From positions 1 through 41,664 of the forward strand of contig JBGPYB010000020.1 of assembly GCA_041493035.1 (NCBI GenBank): a stretch of 41,664 bases of DNA, given 5' to 3'. This DNA is from JBGPYB01 sp041493035 (GTDB taxonomy: Bacteria > Acidobacteriota > Vicinamibacteria > Fen-336). Shown in pieces: positions 1-6,911 of this stretch. The position numbers were made by a program, and so were the translations under genes. The notes beneath the pieces are model-generated. The model saw nothing but the letters and a program-made list of their open reading frames with translations. It ran no database searches and was not told the DNA's origin. The stretch's first letter is position 1; the number at the start of each line of letters is the position of its first letter.

Positions 1-289
1 CCGCCTTCATGCGCGTGATGAGGCGGCAGAGGTTGCGGTATCCGGTCTGGTTCTCGACGAGGACCGGCAGGACGCCTCCCCCCCGCAGCGTCAGCTCCGC
101 GCCGACGATGGGCCGGATCCCCGCGGCACCGGCTGCCTTGAAAAAGCGCGGAGCGCCCGAGACGCCGTCGCGATCCAGGAGCGCCAGCGCCGGGTAACCG
201 AGAGCGGCGGCGCGGGCCACGAGGTCCTCCGGGATGGAGGAGGCCCGGAGGAACGAAAACGCCGAGGAGGCGTGTAGCTCGACGTACAT
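1..289 (-). CDS. dnaE2: Error-prone DNA polymerase DnaE2 (ImuC), N-terminal fragment
   Basis: The first 96 residues of a C-family polymerase are visible; the rest lies beyond the left edge. Translation from the ATG at 289 opens with the PHP domain: YVELHASSAFSFLRASS, then LGYPALALLDRDGV, GIRPIVGAELTL and a segment ending in NLCRLITRM. This pattern is closer to DnaE2, the translesion polymerase of the ImuA-ImuB-DnaE2 SOS mutasome, than to replicative DnaE1. The metal-binding HxH of active PHP domains is broken here (H6-A-S8), as is common in DnaE2. No imuA or imuB is visible upstream; they could lie to the left or elsewhere. No convincing LexA box was seen in 290-397. DnaE2 is favoured over DnaE1, but a 96-residue fragment leaves some doubt. 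Confidence 0.85.
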   Translation of the reverse strand, partial: MYVELHASSAFSFLRASSIPEDLVARAAALGYPALALLDRDGVSGAPRFFKAAGAAGIRPIVGAELTLRGGGVLPVLVENQTGYRNLCRLITRMKA

Positions 290-325
290 GGCTGGAGGAC
301 AGGACTAGATTCGCTTTTTCTTCGT

Positions 326-355
326 TATCCTTACCCACGCCCCCCCACGAGTCAA
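326..355 (-). promoter_or_regulatory. Possible dnaE2 promoter
   Basis: On the minus strand TTGACT (355-350) is followed after 16 nt by TAAGGA, about 40 nt upstream of the dnaE2 ATG. The -10 match is weak. No clear Shine-Dalgarno precedes the ATG. Confidence 0.35.
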
Positions 356-362
356 ACGCCTT

Positions 363-391
363 TTGACACTCCGTTGCGCGCTTCCTACTCT
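363..391 (+). promoter_or_regulatory. Strong sigma70-type promoter for the VapB-like gene
   Basis: A consensus TTGACA (363-368), a 17-nt spacer and TACTCT (386-391). The expected transcription start, 6-7 nt past the -10 box, coincides with the GTG at 398, so the mRNA is predicted to be leaderless. It probably also transcribes the overlapping gene at 607. Confidence 0.75.
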
Positions 392-397
392 AGACAC

Positions 398-610
398 GTG
401 AAACGCACATATCTTCTGTTGAATGCACAGCTTCTCGAGGACGCCATGAGCCTGAGCGGCGAAAGCACCTACTCCCGAACGGTGGAGCGTGCTCTCAGGG
501 ACTTCGTTCGCCGCATCAAGGCGGGGCGAATCCTGGAGCTTGCGGGTTCGGGCCTTTGGCAAGGCAACCTGGCTGCGATGAGACGGGATGCCCGTCGCCT
601 CCGACGATGA
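398..610 (+). CDS. Orphan VapB-family antitoxin-like protein
   Basis: A 70-residue protein, MKRTYLLLNAQLLEDAMSL onward, with the layout of short VapB/DUF2191 antitoxins: an N-terminal beta strand carrying basic residues, then helices (EDAMSLSG, TVERALRDFVRRIKA), then a tail with a LWQGNLAAMRRD-type motif that in the family wraps the PIN-domain toxin. Relatives normally sit directly before a VapC ribonuclease gene. Here the next reading frame, overlapping by ATGA, is a membrane protein of the lipase maturation factor family and no PIN domain is seen in the window. GTG 398 is preferred to the in-frame TTG at 374 because it begins at the predicted transcript start and matches the family N-terminus. 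It may be a relic antitoxin or a ribbon-helix-helix regulator; DNA binding is family-based inference. Confidence 0.7.
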   Translation: MKRTYLLLNAQLLEDAMSLSGESTYSRTVERALRDFVRRIKAGRILELAGSGLWQGNLAAMRRDARRLRR

Positions 611-2112
611 CGGAACGCCTAACGCACGATCGCTCCTACTGGCTCACGCGCTTCCTCTTCCTGCGGATGCTGGGGCTCGTCTACACCGTGGCGTTCCTCG
701 TGGTCGTCAACCAGTGGGAGCCGCTTCTCGGCAGCCATGGCCTCCTCCCCGCGGGCGCTTTCCTCGGCCGGATCGCGGCGAGTCACGGCCGCGACGTCAC
801 CCTGTTCTTTCAGCTTCCGACGCTCTTCTGGCTCGACGCTTCCGACGCCATGTTCCGGGCCTGCGGACTCGTGGGCCTCGGCCTTTCCCTCGCCGTTCTC
901 TCGGGCTTCGCGAACGTCCCCATCCTGGCGGCCCTCTGGCTCCTCTACATGTCCTTCGTCCACGTCGGCCAGATCTTCTACGGCTACGGCTGGGAGACGC
1001 TGCTCCTGGAGACCGGTTTCCTGGCGATCTTCCTGGCGCCCCTCGGCCGCCCCGGGCCGTTTCCGCGGACGACGCCGACCCCCGCCGTCGTCATCGTCCT
1101 GTTGCGGTGGCTGATCTTCCGCGTGATGCTGGGAGCCGGGCTCATCAAGCTGCGCGGAGACTCCTGCTGGCGCGACCTCACGTGCCTCGTCTACCACTAC
1201 GAAACGCAGCCCAACCCGAACCCGCTGTCGTGGTACCTCCACCAGCTCCCCGTCTGGTTCCACCAGCTCGAGGTGGCGTTCAACCACCTCGTGGAGCTGG
1301 CCGCGCCCTTTTTCGTCTTCGGGCCAAGACGGGCGCGTCACGTGGCCGGCGCCTTGATCGTCCTGTTCCAGGCCCTGCTGATCCTGAGCGGCAACCTGTC
1401 GTTCCTGAACTGGCTGACGATCACCGTCGCCGTCGCCTGCTTCGACGACGGCCTGCTGGAGCGCTTCGTCCCCACAAGGGCTCGAACCTGGATCGCCGAG
1501 CGAACGGCCGGCGCCCAGGAAACGAAGGCTCGCGGGATCGCCGTCTACGTTCTGGCTGCGGGCGTGGCGCTCCTCAGCCTGAACCCCGCCATGAATCTGC
1601 TCTCCCCCACCCAGCGGATGAACACCGCCTACGACCCCTTCGATCTGGTGAACAGCTATGGGGCGTTCGGCAGCATCGGGCGGGAGCGGTTCGAGATCGT
1701 GCTGGAAGGAACGGACGCCGACGAACCGACCGACGCGGCGCGGTGGATCGAGTACGACTTCCCCTGCAAACCCGGCGACACAGCTCGCCGACCGTGCTGG
1801 ATCTCGCCTTACCACTATCGACTCGACTGGCAGATGTGGTTCGCTGCGATGCCGGGAGCGGGCACAGAGCCATGGCTCGTGCATCTCGTCGCCAAGCTGC
1901 TCCAGGGGGACCGAGCCGCGCGGAGGCTCCTGGCTCCCGGCCCGTTCGTGGACCGACCGCCGCGCTTTATCCGAGCCCGTTACTACCGCTATCAGTTCAC
2001 CCGCGCGGGTGAAAAGGAGTGGTGGCACCGGACGTTCGCAACGGACTATCTCCCGCCCCTCTTCGTCGATTCCCCCGCACTCATCGATTACCTGTCCCTG
2101 CGGGACTGGTAG
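607..2112 (+). CDS. Lipase maturation factor (LMF1)-like membrane protein
   Basis: A 501-residue polytopic membrane protein of the lipase maturation factor family (Pfam LMF1). Recognisable parts are the opening YWLTRFLFLRMLGLVYTVAF, several hydrophobic segments up to about residue 160, the family hallmark around residues 167-215 (RWLIFRVMLGAGLIKL, then DLTCLVYHYETQPNPNPLSW) and a polar C-terminal domain with FRARYYRYQFT-like and WWHR elements. In animals LMF1 helps lipases fold in the ER. Bacterial relatives are widespread and functionally uncharacterised, so only membrane location is inferred. The ATG at 607 overlaps the antitoxin-like stop as ATGA, implying translational coupling. Other start codons upstream would lie inside the preceding gene. 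Confidence 0.88.
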   Translation: MTERLTHDRSYWLTRFLFLRMLGLVYTVAFLVVVNQWEPLLGSHGLLPAGAFLGRIAASHGRDVTLFFQLPTLFWLDASDAMFRACGLVGLGLSLAVLSGFANVPILAALWLLYMSFVHVGQIFYGYGWETLLLETGFLAIFLAPLGRPGPFPRTTPTPAVVIVLLRWLIFRVMLGAGLIKLRGDSCWRDLTCLVYHYETQPNPNPLSWYLHQLPVWFHQLEVAFNHLVELAAPFFVFGPRRARHVAGALIVLFQALLILSGNLSFLNWLTITVAVACFDDGLLERFVPTRARTWIAERTAGAQETKARGIAVYVLAAGVALLSLNPAMNLLSPTQRMNTAYDPFDLVNSYGAFGSIGRERFEIVLEGTDADEPTDAARWIEYDFPCKPGDTARRPCWISPYHYRLDWQMWFAAMPGAGTEPWLVHLVAKLLQGDRAARRLLAPGPFVDRPPRFIRARYYRYQFTRAGEKEWWHRTFATDYLPPLFVDSPALIDYLSLRDW

Positions 2113-2267
2113 CGGCTACCGCGTCGGCGCCGCCACAGGCGGTCAAGGGGACGAACGCGAGCGCCCAGCGCCACCCTGTGCGGGAACTCACGACTCGCCC
2201 GCCCCACTGGCTCCAAACCACGCCGGCCGAGGAACATATCGCCTCCCGGACTCGTCCCTCAGTTGGG

Positions 2268-2765
2268 ATGAAGCGGGCGACCAAGAACGAACGGCGACCA
2301 CCCGCCACGCGTTCCTCGTCCGTCCGTCTGGAACTGGTCGACACCGAGGACCCGAGCGATCTGGCCGAGAGGATCGACCGGATCGAGGGGACCGCCGTGG
2401 AACTGGCCGCCGCCGGGGGTCTTCCTCGGGAGGACGCCCACTTCCTGGGGATCGCCCTCCGGGAGGCGGTGGTCAACGCCCTGCTTCACGGTCGACGCGC
2501 GGATGGGCGATGCCACGTGGTCGTGCGACTCCGCAACGTCTTCGGCCGCCTTCTCCTCATGTGCGTCCGCGATCGAGGACCCGGCTTCGACCCGGCGAGT
2601 GTGGGAGACCCGTGCTTGCCGGAGAACCTGCCGAAGGGGAGCGGTCGCGGCATCTTCTACATGCGACGTTTCATGGACCGCGTCCGCTTTTCATTTCCCC
2701 GTGACGGCGGCGTGGCCGTGGGCCTCGCGAAGCGCCTCCCCGGCGGCCGTCCTCCCAAGGACTGA
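2268..2765 (+). CDS. RsbW-like anti-sigma factor / GHKL serine kinase
   Basis: A 165-residue stand-alone HATPase_c domain of the RsbW/SpoIIAB type. The N-box EAVVNALLHG holds E66 and N70, the G1 box is DRGPGFDP (residues 102-109), and a GSGRGIFYMRRFMD segment forms the G2 region and lid. Such proteins bind and inhibit a sigma factor or phosphorylate a STAS-domain antagonist. No sigma factor, STAS protein or PP2C phosphatase is visible in the window. ATG 2268 is chosen because the family domain begins about 20 residues later and the upstream sequence (2113-2267) shows no coding similarity. The gene ends 29 bp before the ArsA-like operon, which has its own candidate -10 box, so co-transcription is possible but unproved. 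Confidence 0.85.
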   Translation: MKRATKNERRPPATRSSSVRLELVDTEDPSDLAERIDRIEGTAVELAAAGGLPREDAHFLGIALREAVVNALLHGRRADGRCHVVVRLRNVFGRLLLMCVRDRGPGFDPASVGDPCLPENLPKGSGRGIFYMRRFMDRVRFSFPRDGGVAVGLAKRLPGGRPPKD

Positions 2766-2780
2766 GGCGCGGCACTCGAC

Positions 2781-2786
2781 TACACT
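2781..2786 (+). promoter_or_regulatory. Candidate -10 box of the ArsA-like operon
   Basis: TACACT lies 8 nt before the GTG start at 2795. There is no recognisable -35 box and no Shine-Dalgarno, so if used it would give an almost leaderless transcript. Confidence 0.4.
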
Positions 2787-2794
2787 TCGGGCGC

Positions 2795-3748
2795 GTGGCT
2801 CAGGGCGATCTCTTCTCGAAGCGCCTCGTCATCCTCACGGGGAAAGGGGGCGTCGGCAAGAGCGTGGTCGGCGCGGCTTTGGCTCTGGCCGTGTCGGAAC
2901 GCGGCAAGCGCGCCCTCCTCGTCGAAATCGATGCCCCCCTCGAGGCCGCCCGTCACCTGGGGGCGGCGCCCGTGGGTCCCCGGCCGACGGAGATCCGGCC
3001 GGGACTCTTCGCCGTAAACCTGAGCCCCACCGGAGTGATGGACGAGTACGTCGAGGGCGTCGTGAAGATCCAGCTCCTGGCGCGGCGCATCCTGGACAGC
3101 CCGATCTACCGCCGCTTCTTCGCGGCGGCGCCGGGGCTGCCGGAGCTGATGACCCTCGGCAAGATCATGGTCATGGAGGAGGCGCGTGAGGGATGGTCGC
3201 GGCGGCCGCGCTATGACATGGTCATCGTCGATGCTCCCGCCACGGGTCATGGCTTGGCCTTCCTCAAGGTCCCGATGATGGCGGAAGCCGCGGCCCCCAT
3301 CGGGCCGATCGGCGCCAACGCGCGGCGGATCCTCGAGCTTCTCCGGGACCCCGTCCGGACGGCCCTCGTGATCGTGGCGATCCCCGAGGAGATGGCCGTC
3401 GTGGAAGCGGCCTGGTTCCATCGGCTGGCGGTCGAAGAGATCGGGATGCAGCCGGCTCTCGCGGTGCTGAACGCGGCCCACGAGCGACGGCTGAGCGCCG
3501 CGCAAGAGACCGAGGTCCTGCGACTGACGGCCAGCGGGGCGACGGGACGTCTGGCCCGGGGTGTCCCCCTCGAAGCGGCTCTGGCGGCGGCCCGCCGCCA
3601 CATCCGTCGTCGCAAGATGACCCGCTTCTACCAAGGGCGCCTCAAGCGCGCACTGGCGCTCCCCCTGGTCACGCTCCCCTACTACGCCGAGGACGAGCTC
3701 GGCGAGGACGCTCTCCGGTCGATGGCTCGCCGGCTGGAGAGGCCGTGA
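2795..3748 (+). CDS. ArsA/Get3-like ATPase, first copy
   Basis: A 317-residue member of the SIMIBI-class ArsA/Get3 ATPase family. It has the deviant Walker A LTGKGGVGKS with signature lysine K17 and P-loop lysine K22, a switch I-like segment LLVEIDAPLEAARHLG in place of the usual TDPAHS, and a switch II-like IVDAPATGHGLAFL. It resembles the BagA-type half of paired actinobacterial ArsA-like ATPases (such as Rv3679/Rv3680), which form a hetero-complex; that comparison is from memory. No arsB, arsD, arsC or arsR is present, so arsenite export is unlikely. The stop overlaps the next ATPase gene (GTGATG at 3745-3750), so the products are probably made in fixed ratio. Confidence 0.9.
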   Translation: MAQGDLFSKRLVILTGKGGVGKSVVGAALALAVSERGKRALLVEIDAPLEAARHLGAAPVGPRPTEIRPGLFAVNLSPTGVMDEYVEGVVKIQLLARRILDSPIYRRFFAAAPGLPELMTLGKIMVMEEAREGWSRRPRYDMVIVDAPATGHGLAFLKVPMMAEAAAPIGPIGANARRILELLRDPVRTALVIVAIPEEMAVVEAAWFHRLAVEEIGMQPALAVLNAAHERRLSAAQETEVLRLTASGATGRLARGVPLEAALAAARRHIRRRKMTRFYQGRLKRALALPLVTLPYYAEDELGEDALRSMARRLERP

Positions 3749-4860
3749 TGGCGCGCGCGGAGTCCAAGGCGCCACTCGAGGCCGCTCTCGCCGCCAACCG
3801 GATCGTCATCGTCTGCGGCGCGGGGGGCGTCGGCAAGACCACGACGTCGGCGGCACTCGCGCTCCGCGCGGCGCTCCTGGGACGGCGGGTCCTCGTCTGC
3901 ACCATCGACCCGTCTCGGCGGCTGGCCACCAGCTTAGGCCTCGGACAGCTGTCGGAGAAGCCACGACCCCTCGACCTCTCCCGTCTCGGAGCCGGCACCC
4001 GCGGCTCCCTGTCGGCCATGGTCCTCGACACCAAGCGAACCTTCGACGCCCTGGTCGAGCGCTACGCGGGCACTCCCGGGGCCCGAACTCGCATCCTGGA
4101 GAACCGCTTCTACAAGCAGGTGTCGTCGGCGTTGGCTGGAAGCCATGAGTACATGGCCATGGAGAAGCTCCTGGAGCTTTCCACCGACGACCGTTTCGAT
4201 CTCGTGGTATTGGACACGCCCCCGACGCGTCATGCCCTGGACTTTCTCGAAGCGCCCGACCGTCTCATGAGCTTCCTCGACACGGGAATCCTGCGCTTCT
4301 TCTTGAGGCCGTACTTCGTGGCCGGGCGCCTCACCCTCAAGATCGCCACGCGCACGGGGGCAGCGGCGCTTCGTTTGGCCGACCGATACCTCGGCCTGCA
4401 GTTCCTCCAGGAGCTTTCGGAGTTCTTCCTGGCCTTCGAAGGCATGTACGATGGTTTCAAGGAGCGGGCGGGGCGGGTCCATGCGCTTCTTCGGTGTGCC
4501 GGCTCGGGTTTCGTTCTGGTCGCGAGCCCCGCGCCGCAGGCCTTGGGCGAGGCGCTGTACTTCTACGAGAGGCTCAGCGAGAAAGAAATGCCATTCATCG
4601 GCTTCGTCGTGAATCGACTCCACCCCGAGCCTGTCGCCGAGCGACGCCCCGACCGGGGTGCGAGCGTGACCATCGACGCCGATCTGTCGGCACGTCTTCT
4701 CGAGATCCATCGGGACCAGCAGCATCTGGCCCGAGCGGAACGTCGCGCCCTCGCTCGATTGGAGGTCGACGCCAAGGAGCCCATCGTCACGGTCCCCGAG
4801 TTCGAGTCCGACATCCACGACCTCCGCGGCCTCCGGGATTTCGGCGGGACGATCTTTTGA
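3748..4860 (+). CDS. ArsA/Get3-like ATPase, second copy, lacking the signature lysine
   Basis: A 370-residue ArsA/Get3 family protein. Its P-loop reads CGAGGVGKTT: P-loop lysine K30 is kept, but alanine (A25) replaces the deviant Walker A lysine that normally reaches across the dimer. Switch regions are CTIDPSRRLATSLGL and VLDTPPTRHALDFL. A helix-rich middle (about residues 165-245) corresponds to the client- or metal-binding insertion of Get3/ArsA. The loss of the signature lysine suggests it works with a lysine-bearing partner, probably the first copy, as in BagA/BagB-like pairs. ATG 3748 is used; GTG 3745 is an adjacent alternative. Its TGA overlaps the TTG start of the third copy. Confidence 0.9.
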   Translation: MARAESKAPLEAALAANRIVIVCGAGGVGKTTTSAALALRAALLGRRVLVCTIDPSRRLATSLGLGQLSEKPRPLDLSRLGAGTRGSLSAMVLDTKRTFDALVERYAGTPGARTRILENRFYKQVSSALAGSHEYMAMEKLLELSTDDRFDLVVLDTPPTRHALDFLEAPDRLMSFLDTGILRFFLRPYFVAGRLTLKIATRTGAAALRLADRYLGLQFLQELSEFFLAFEGMYDGFKERAGRVHALLRCAGSGFVLVASPAPQALGEALYFYERLSEKEMPFIGFVVNRLHPEPVAERRPDRGASVTIDADLSARLLEIHRDQQHLARAERRALARLEVDAKEPIVTVPEFESDIHDLRGLRDFGGTIF

Positions 4861-6041
4861 GGATCCTTCTCTACTCCGGCAAGGGAGGCGTGGGAAAGAC
4901 GAGCCTTTCCGCCGCCACCGCGGTCCGTGCGGCTTACCTGGGTCGACGGACCCTGGTGCTCTCCACCGACTCCGCCCACAGCCTGGCCGACGCGCTCGAC
5001 GTCGAGGTCGGCCACACCCCGACCCGCGTGATGGACAACCTCGACGCCCTCGAGGTGGACGTCAACAAGGAGCTGTCGGACCACTGGGGCGTAATCCACG
5101 AGTGGCTCACGCGCTTCATGACCGTCAAGGGAGTCGACGACGCGGTGGCGGAGGAGATGGCCGTTCTCCCCGGCATGGAAGAGCTGTTCAGCCTCCTCAA
5201 GGTCAAAGGCTTCGCCGAGAGCGGACTCTACGACGTCATCATCATCGACTGCGCGCCCACGGGCGAGACGATGCGAATGCTCGGCGTCCCGGAGATCTTG
5301 AACTTCTATTTCGCGCGTATCTTTCCAATCCAACGGACCGTGGTCCGTTCGGTGCGACCGGTGGCGCAGCGGATGACCGATATCCCGATCCCCGGCGACA
5401 ACGTCTTCGCGGCGGTGCAGGCCCTGTACAACCAGATGGAAGGGATGGGGCCGCTCCTCCAGGACCCCAAGCAAAGCTCCATCCGCCTCGTTCTGAACCC
5501 GGAGAGGATGGTCATCAAGGAGTCACAGCGCCTTCACACCTACCTGAGCCTCTTCGGTTTCCCCGTCGACTGCGTCATCGCCAACCGAGTGCTCCCCAAG
5601 GAAGCCAGCTCTCCTTATTTCGACCGGTGGCTCGAGATCCAGGCGGGGCACATGACGGCCGCGCGTGACGCTTTCGAGCCGCTCCCGGTTCTCACGGCGC
5701 GCCTGTTCGACCGGGAGATGGTCGGGGTCGAGCTCCTGGACGAACTGGGCCGATCTGTCTTCGGCGAGGCCGATCCGACGGTGGTGATGTACAAAGAGAG
5801 GCCCATCGAGGTGAAAAAGGAGGGGAAGGGGTACGCGATGTACATCCGCCTCCCGTTTGCGGAGAAGGACAAGATCCAGGTCGTCGCCCGAGGCGAAGAC
5901 CTCGTCGTCCAGGTGAACAACCAACGTCGCCACATCCTGCTGCCGCGAACCCTCGCGTCACGGCGCCTGCTGGGAGCCGCGTTCGCCGAGCAGCGCCTTC
6001 GGGTAGGATTCGGCGAAAAGGAGGAGCCTCGTGACCACTGA
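4857..6041 (+). CDS. ArsA/Get3-like ATPase, third copy, with HSP20-like C-terminal domain
   Basis: A 394-residue canonical bacterial ArsA-like ATPase: P-loop SGKGGVGKTS (signature K9, P-loop K14), switch I LSTDSAHSLADALDV, switch II IIDCAPTGETMRML, and a NRVLPKE segment typical of the family before the C-terminal helices. Residues about 312-390 form an alpha-crystallin/HSP20-like beta domain (ArsA_HSP20 type) seen in a subset of bacterial and plastid Get3 relatives, probably for client or partner binding. The first two copies lack it. The TTG at 4857 is chosen because the P-loop strand begins immediately and it forms a TTGA overlap with the previous stop; all earlier in-frame sequence lies inside the second copy. 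It overlaps the small downstream gene by 11 nt. Confidence 0.9.
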   Translation: MRILLYSGKGGVGKTSLSAATAVRAAYLGRRTLVLSTDSAHSLADALDVEVGHTPTRVMDNLDALEVDVNKELSDHWGVIHEWLTRFMTVKGVDDAVAEEMAVLPGMEELFSLLKVKGFAESGLYDVIIIDCAPTGETMRMLGVPEILNFYFARIFPIQRTVVRSVRPVAQRMTDIPIPGDNVFAAVQALYNQMEGMGPLLQDPKQSSIRLVLNPERMVIKESQRLHTYLSLFGFPVDCVIANRVLPKEASSPYFDRWLEIQAGHMTAARDAFEPLPVLTARLFDREMVGVELLDELGRSVFGEADPTVVMYKERPIEVKKEGKGYAMYIRLPFAEKDKIQVVARGEDLVVQVNNQRRHILLPRTLASRRLLGAAFAEQRLRVGFGEKEEPRDH

Positions 6042-6240
6042 CACGCCGCCGCGCAAGGCCTGCTGCCTCGTCTCCGAGGTGCTCGAGGAGGCGGGGTTCG
6101 ATCGCGAGAAGGCTCGACGCTTGAGGCGCCAGGTCCTGGAGGGCGTGATCCTCCTCTGCCGGTGGCAGCTCGAGCGGATGGAGGAGACGCCTCGACCGGC
6201 GGCCGGCGGCCGAAAGGCCCGCAAGGTGAAAGTCGAGTAG
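6031..6240 (+). CDS. Small helical protein coupled to the ArsA-like operon
   Basis: A 69-residue protein not recognised by family. After a short N-terminus with a Cys pair (C11-C12), residues about 13-57 look strongly helical and amphipathic (SEVLEEAGFDREKARRLRRQ, then GVILLCRWQLERMEE). It ends in a basic tail (GGRKARKVKVE). GTG 6031 lies inside the third ATPase gene, preceded by an AAGGAGGA-type Shine-Dalgarno at about 6018-6026, so initiation there is well supported. The 11-nt overlap implies coupled translation. Its size, helicity and position make it a candidate adaptor or subunit of the ATPase complex; that is inference. It ends 3 bp from the stop of the convergent JAMM gene. Confidence 0.75.
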   Translation: MTTDTPPRKACCLVSEVLEEAGFDREKARRLRRQVLEGVILLCRWQLERMEETPRPAAGGRKARKVKVE

Positions 6241-6243
6241 CCG

Positions 6244-6795
6244 CTATTTCACCGCACGAAGCGGCTTGGCATCGAAGCCGAAGCCGATGGCGTAGGGGCA
6301 GAGAATGCCGGTGCGTCGCGGCTCGCCCGTCGCGGTCACGGTGTACGCGGTGAGACGGAAGTAGTGGTCGTCGGTGGTCCCCGAGAGCGAGCCGTCGTCG
6401 TTATAGTTGAAGGGGACCTCGCGAAGGCGATCGTTCACGCTCACGATGACGTAGACGTTCTCGGGGGCCATCCCCTCGAGATCGGTGGCGCTCGGATGGC
6501 TGGCGGCGCGGCTGTATCCCCACATGGTGTGGGAATGGAAGTCGCCGATCACGGAGAGGTGCGGCATGTTGCGCAGGAAACGCTCGATCCGGCGATGAGC
6601 CCGCGGGTTGCTCACGACGCCCTTATGGCGGCGTCCGGCGCTCTGATAGGGAATGGCGTGCTCGACGATGTACATCTCCTGCTCACCCTTGCGGTCGCGG
6701 TACCCGATCAAGAGGCCAAAGCACTCCCTCTTGTAGACCTCGACCGCCGAGATCAGCAGACCCCAGAACGCGTTTTGGGAGATGTAAGCGGTCAT
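6244..6795 (-). CDS. JAMM/JAB (Mov34/MPN) metalloprotease-like protein
   Basis: A 183-residue single-domain protein. It has the JAMM catalytic elements: E24 in ECFGLLIG, the H87-S-H89 pair in GDFHSH, and a downstream S102-A-T-D105. In canonical JAMM sites (HxH-x7-S-x2-D) seven residues separate the second His from Ser; here there are twelve (TMWGYSRAASHP), so the active-site loop appears enlarged. JAMM enzymes remove ubiquitin-like proteins or cut peptides, and bacterial ones occur in sulfur-carrier and ubiquitin-like pathways. No ubiquitin-like, E1-like or E2-like gene is seen in the window. It is expressed from its own strong promoter (6833-6861) and converges on the ArsA-like operon with a 3-bp gap. 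Confidence 0.82.
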   Translation of the reverse strand: MTAYISQNAFWGLLISAVEVYKRECFGLLIGYRDRKGEQEMYIVEHAIPYQSAGRRHKGVVSNPRAHRRIERFLRNMPHLSVIGDFHSHTMWGYSRAASHPSATDLEGMAPENVYVIVSVNDRLREVPFNYNDDGSLSGTTDDHYFRLTAYTVTATGEPRRTGILCPYAIGFGFDAKPLRAVK

Positions 6796-6832
6796 TTATT
6801 GCCGTGGAAGAGCGGAAGAACCTGAGAGTGTG

Positions 6833-6861
6833 ATTCTATGGGTGCACCTCCGAGGTGTCAA
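6833..6861 (-). promoter_or_regulatory. Promoter of the JAMM gene
   Basis: On the minus strand a perfect TTGACA (6861-6856), a 17-nt spacer and TAGAAT (6838-6833). The expected transcript start is about 30 nt before the ATG at 6795. Confidence 0.75.
6845..6857. promoter_or_regulatory. Palindrome overlapping the JAMM promoter
   Basis: cacctc-c-gaggtg is a perfect inverted repeat with 6-bp arms. It covers the edge of the -35 box and most of the spacer of the JAMM promoter, and lies just upstream of the AT-rich promoter region of the divergent beta-barrel gene. This is a typical operator position; the regulator is unknown. Confidence 0.4.
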
Positions 6862-6865
6862 CTCG

Positions 6866-6894
6866 TGGTTATAATTCTTGTAAATAGTTATAAT
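6866..6894 (+). promoter_or_regulatory. AT-rich promoter region of the beta-barrel gene
   Basis: A consensus TATAAT at 6889-6894, with a second TATAAT at 6870-6875, lies in a locally AT-rich stretch quite unlike the rest of the window. The -35 match (tggtta, 6866-6871) is poor. The ATG at 6912 follows about 11 nt after the predicted start site, without a Shine-Dalgarno. Confidence 0.5.
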
Positions 6895-6911
6895 AGAATG
6901 ACTTATATGAA

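Noticed and set aside
290..397. LexA/SOS box before dnaE2
   Set aside because: No GAAC-N4-GTTC or CTGT-N8-ACAG-like dyad is visible in the gap.
398..610. Complete VapBC toxin-antitoxin pair
   Set aside because: No PIN-domain gene lies on either side.
588..2012. A 474-codon plus-strand frame over the LMF-like gene
   Set aside because: Arg/Pro-rich shadow of the LMF-like gene in another frame.
2795..6041. Arsenic resistance operon
   Set aside because: No arsB/acr3, arsC, arsD or arsR, and the first two copies resemble paired ATPases not tied to arsenite.
6244..6795. CBASS or ubiquitin-like conjugation module
   Set aside because: Only the JAMM domain is present; no CD-NTase, effector, E1, E2 or ubiquitin-like protein is nearby.
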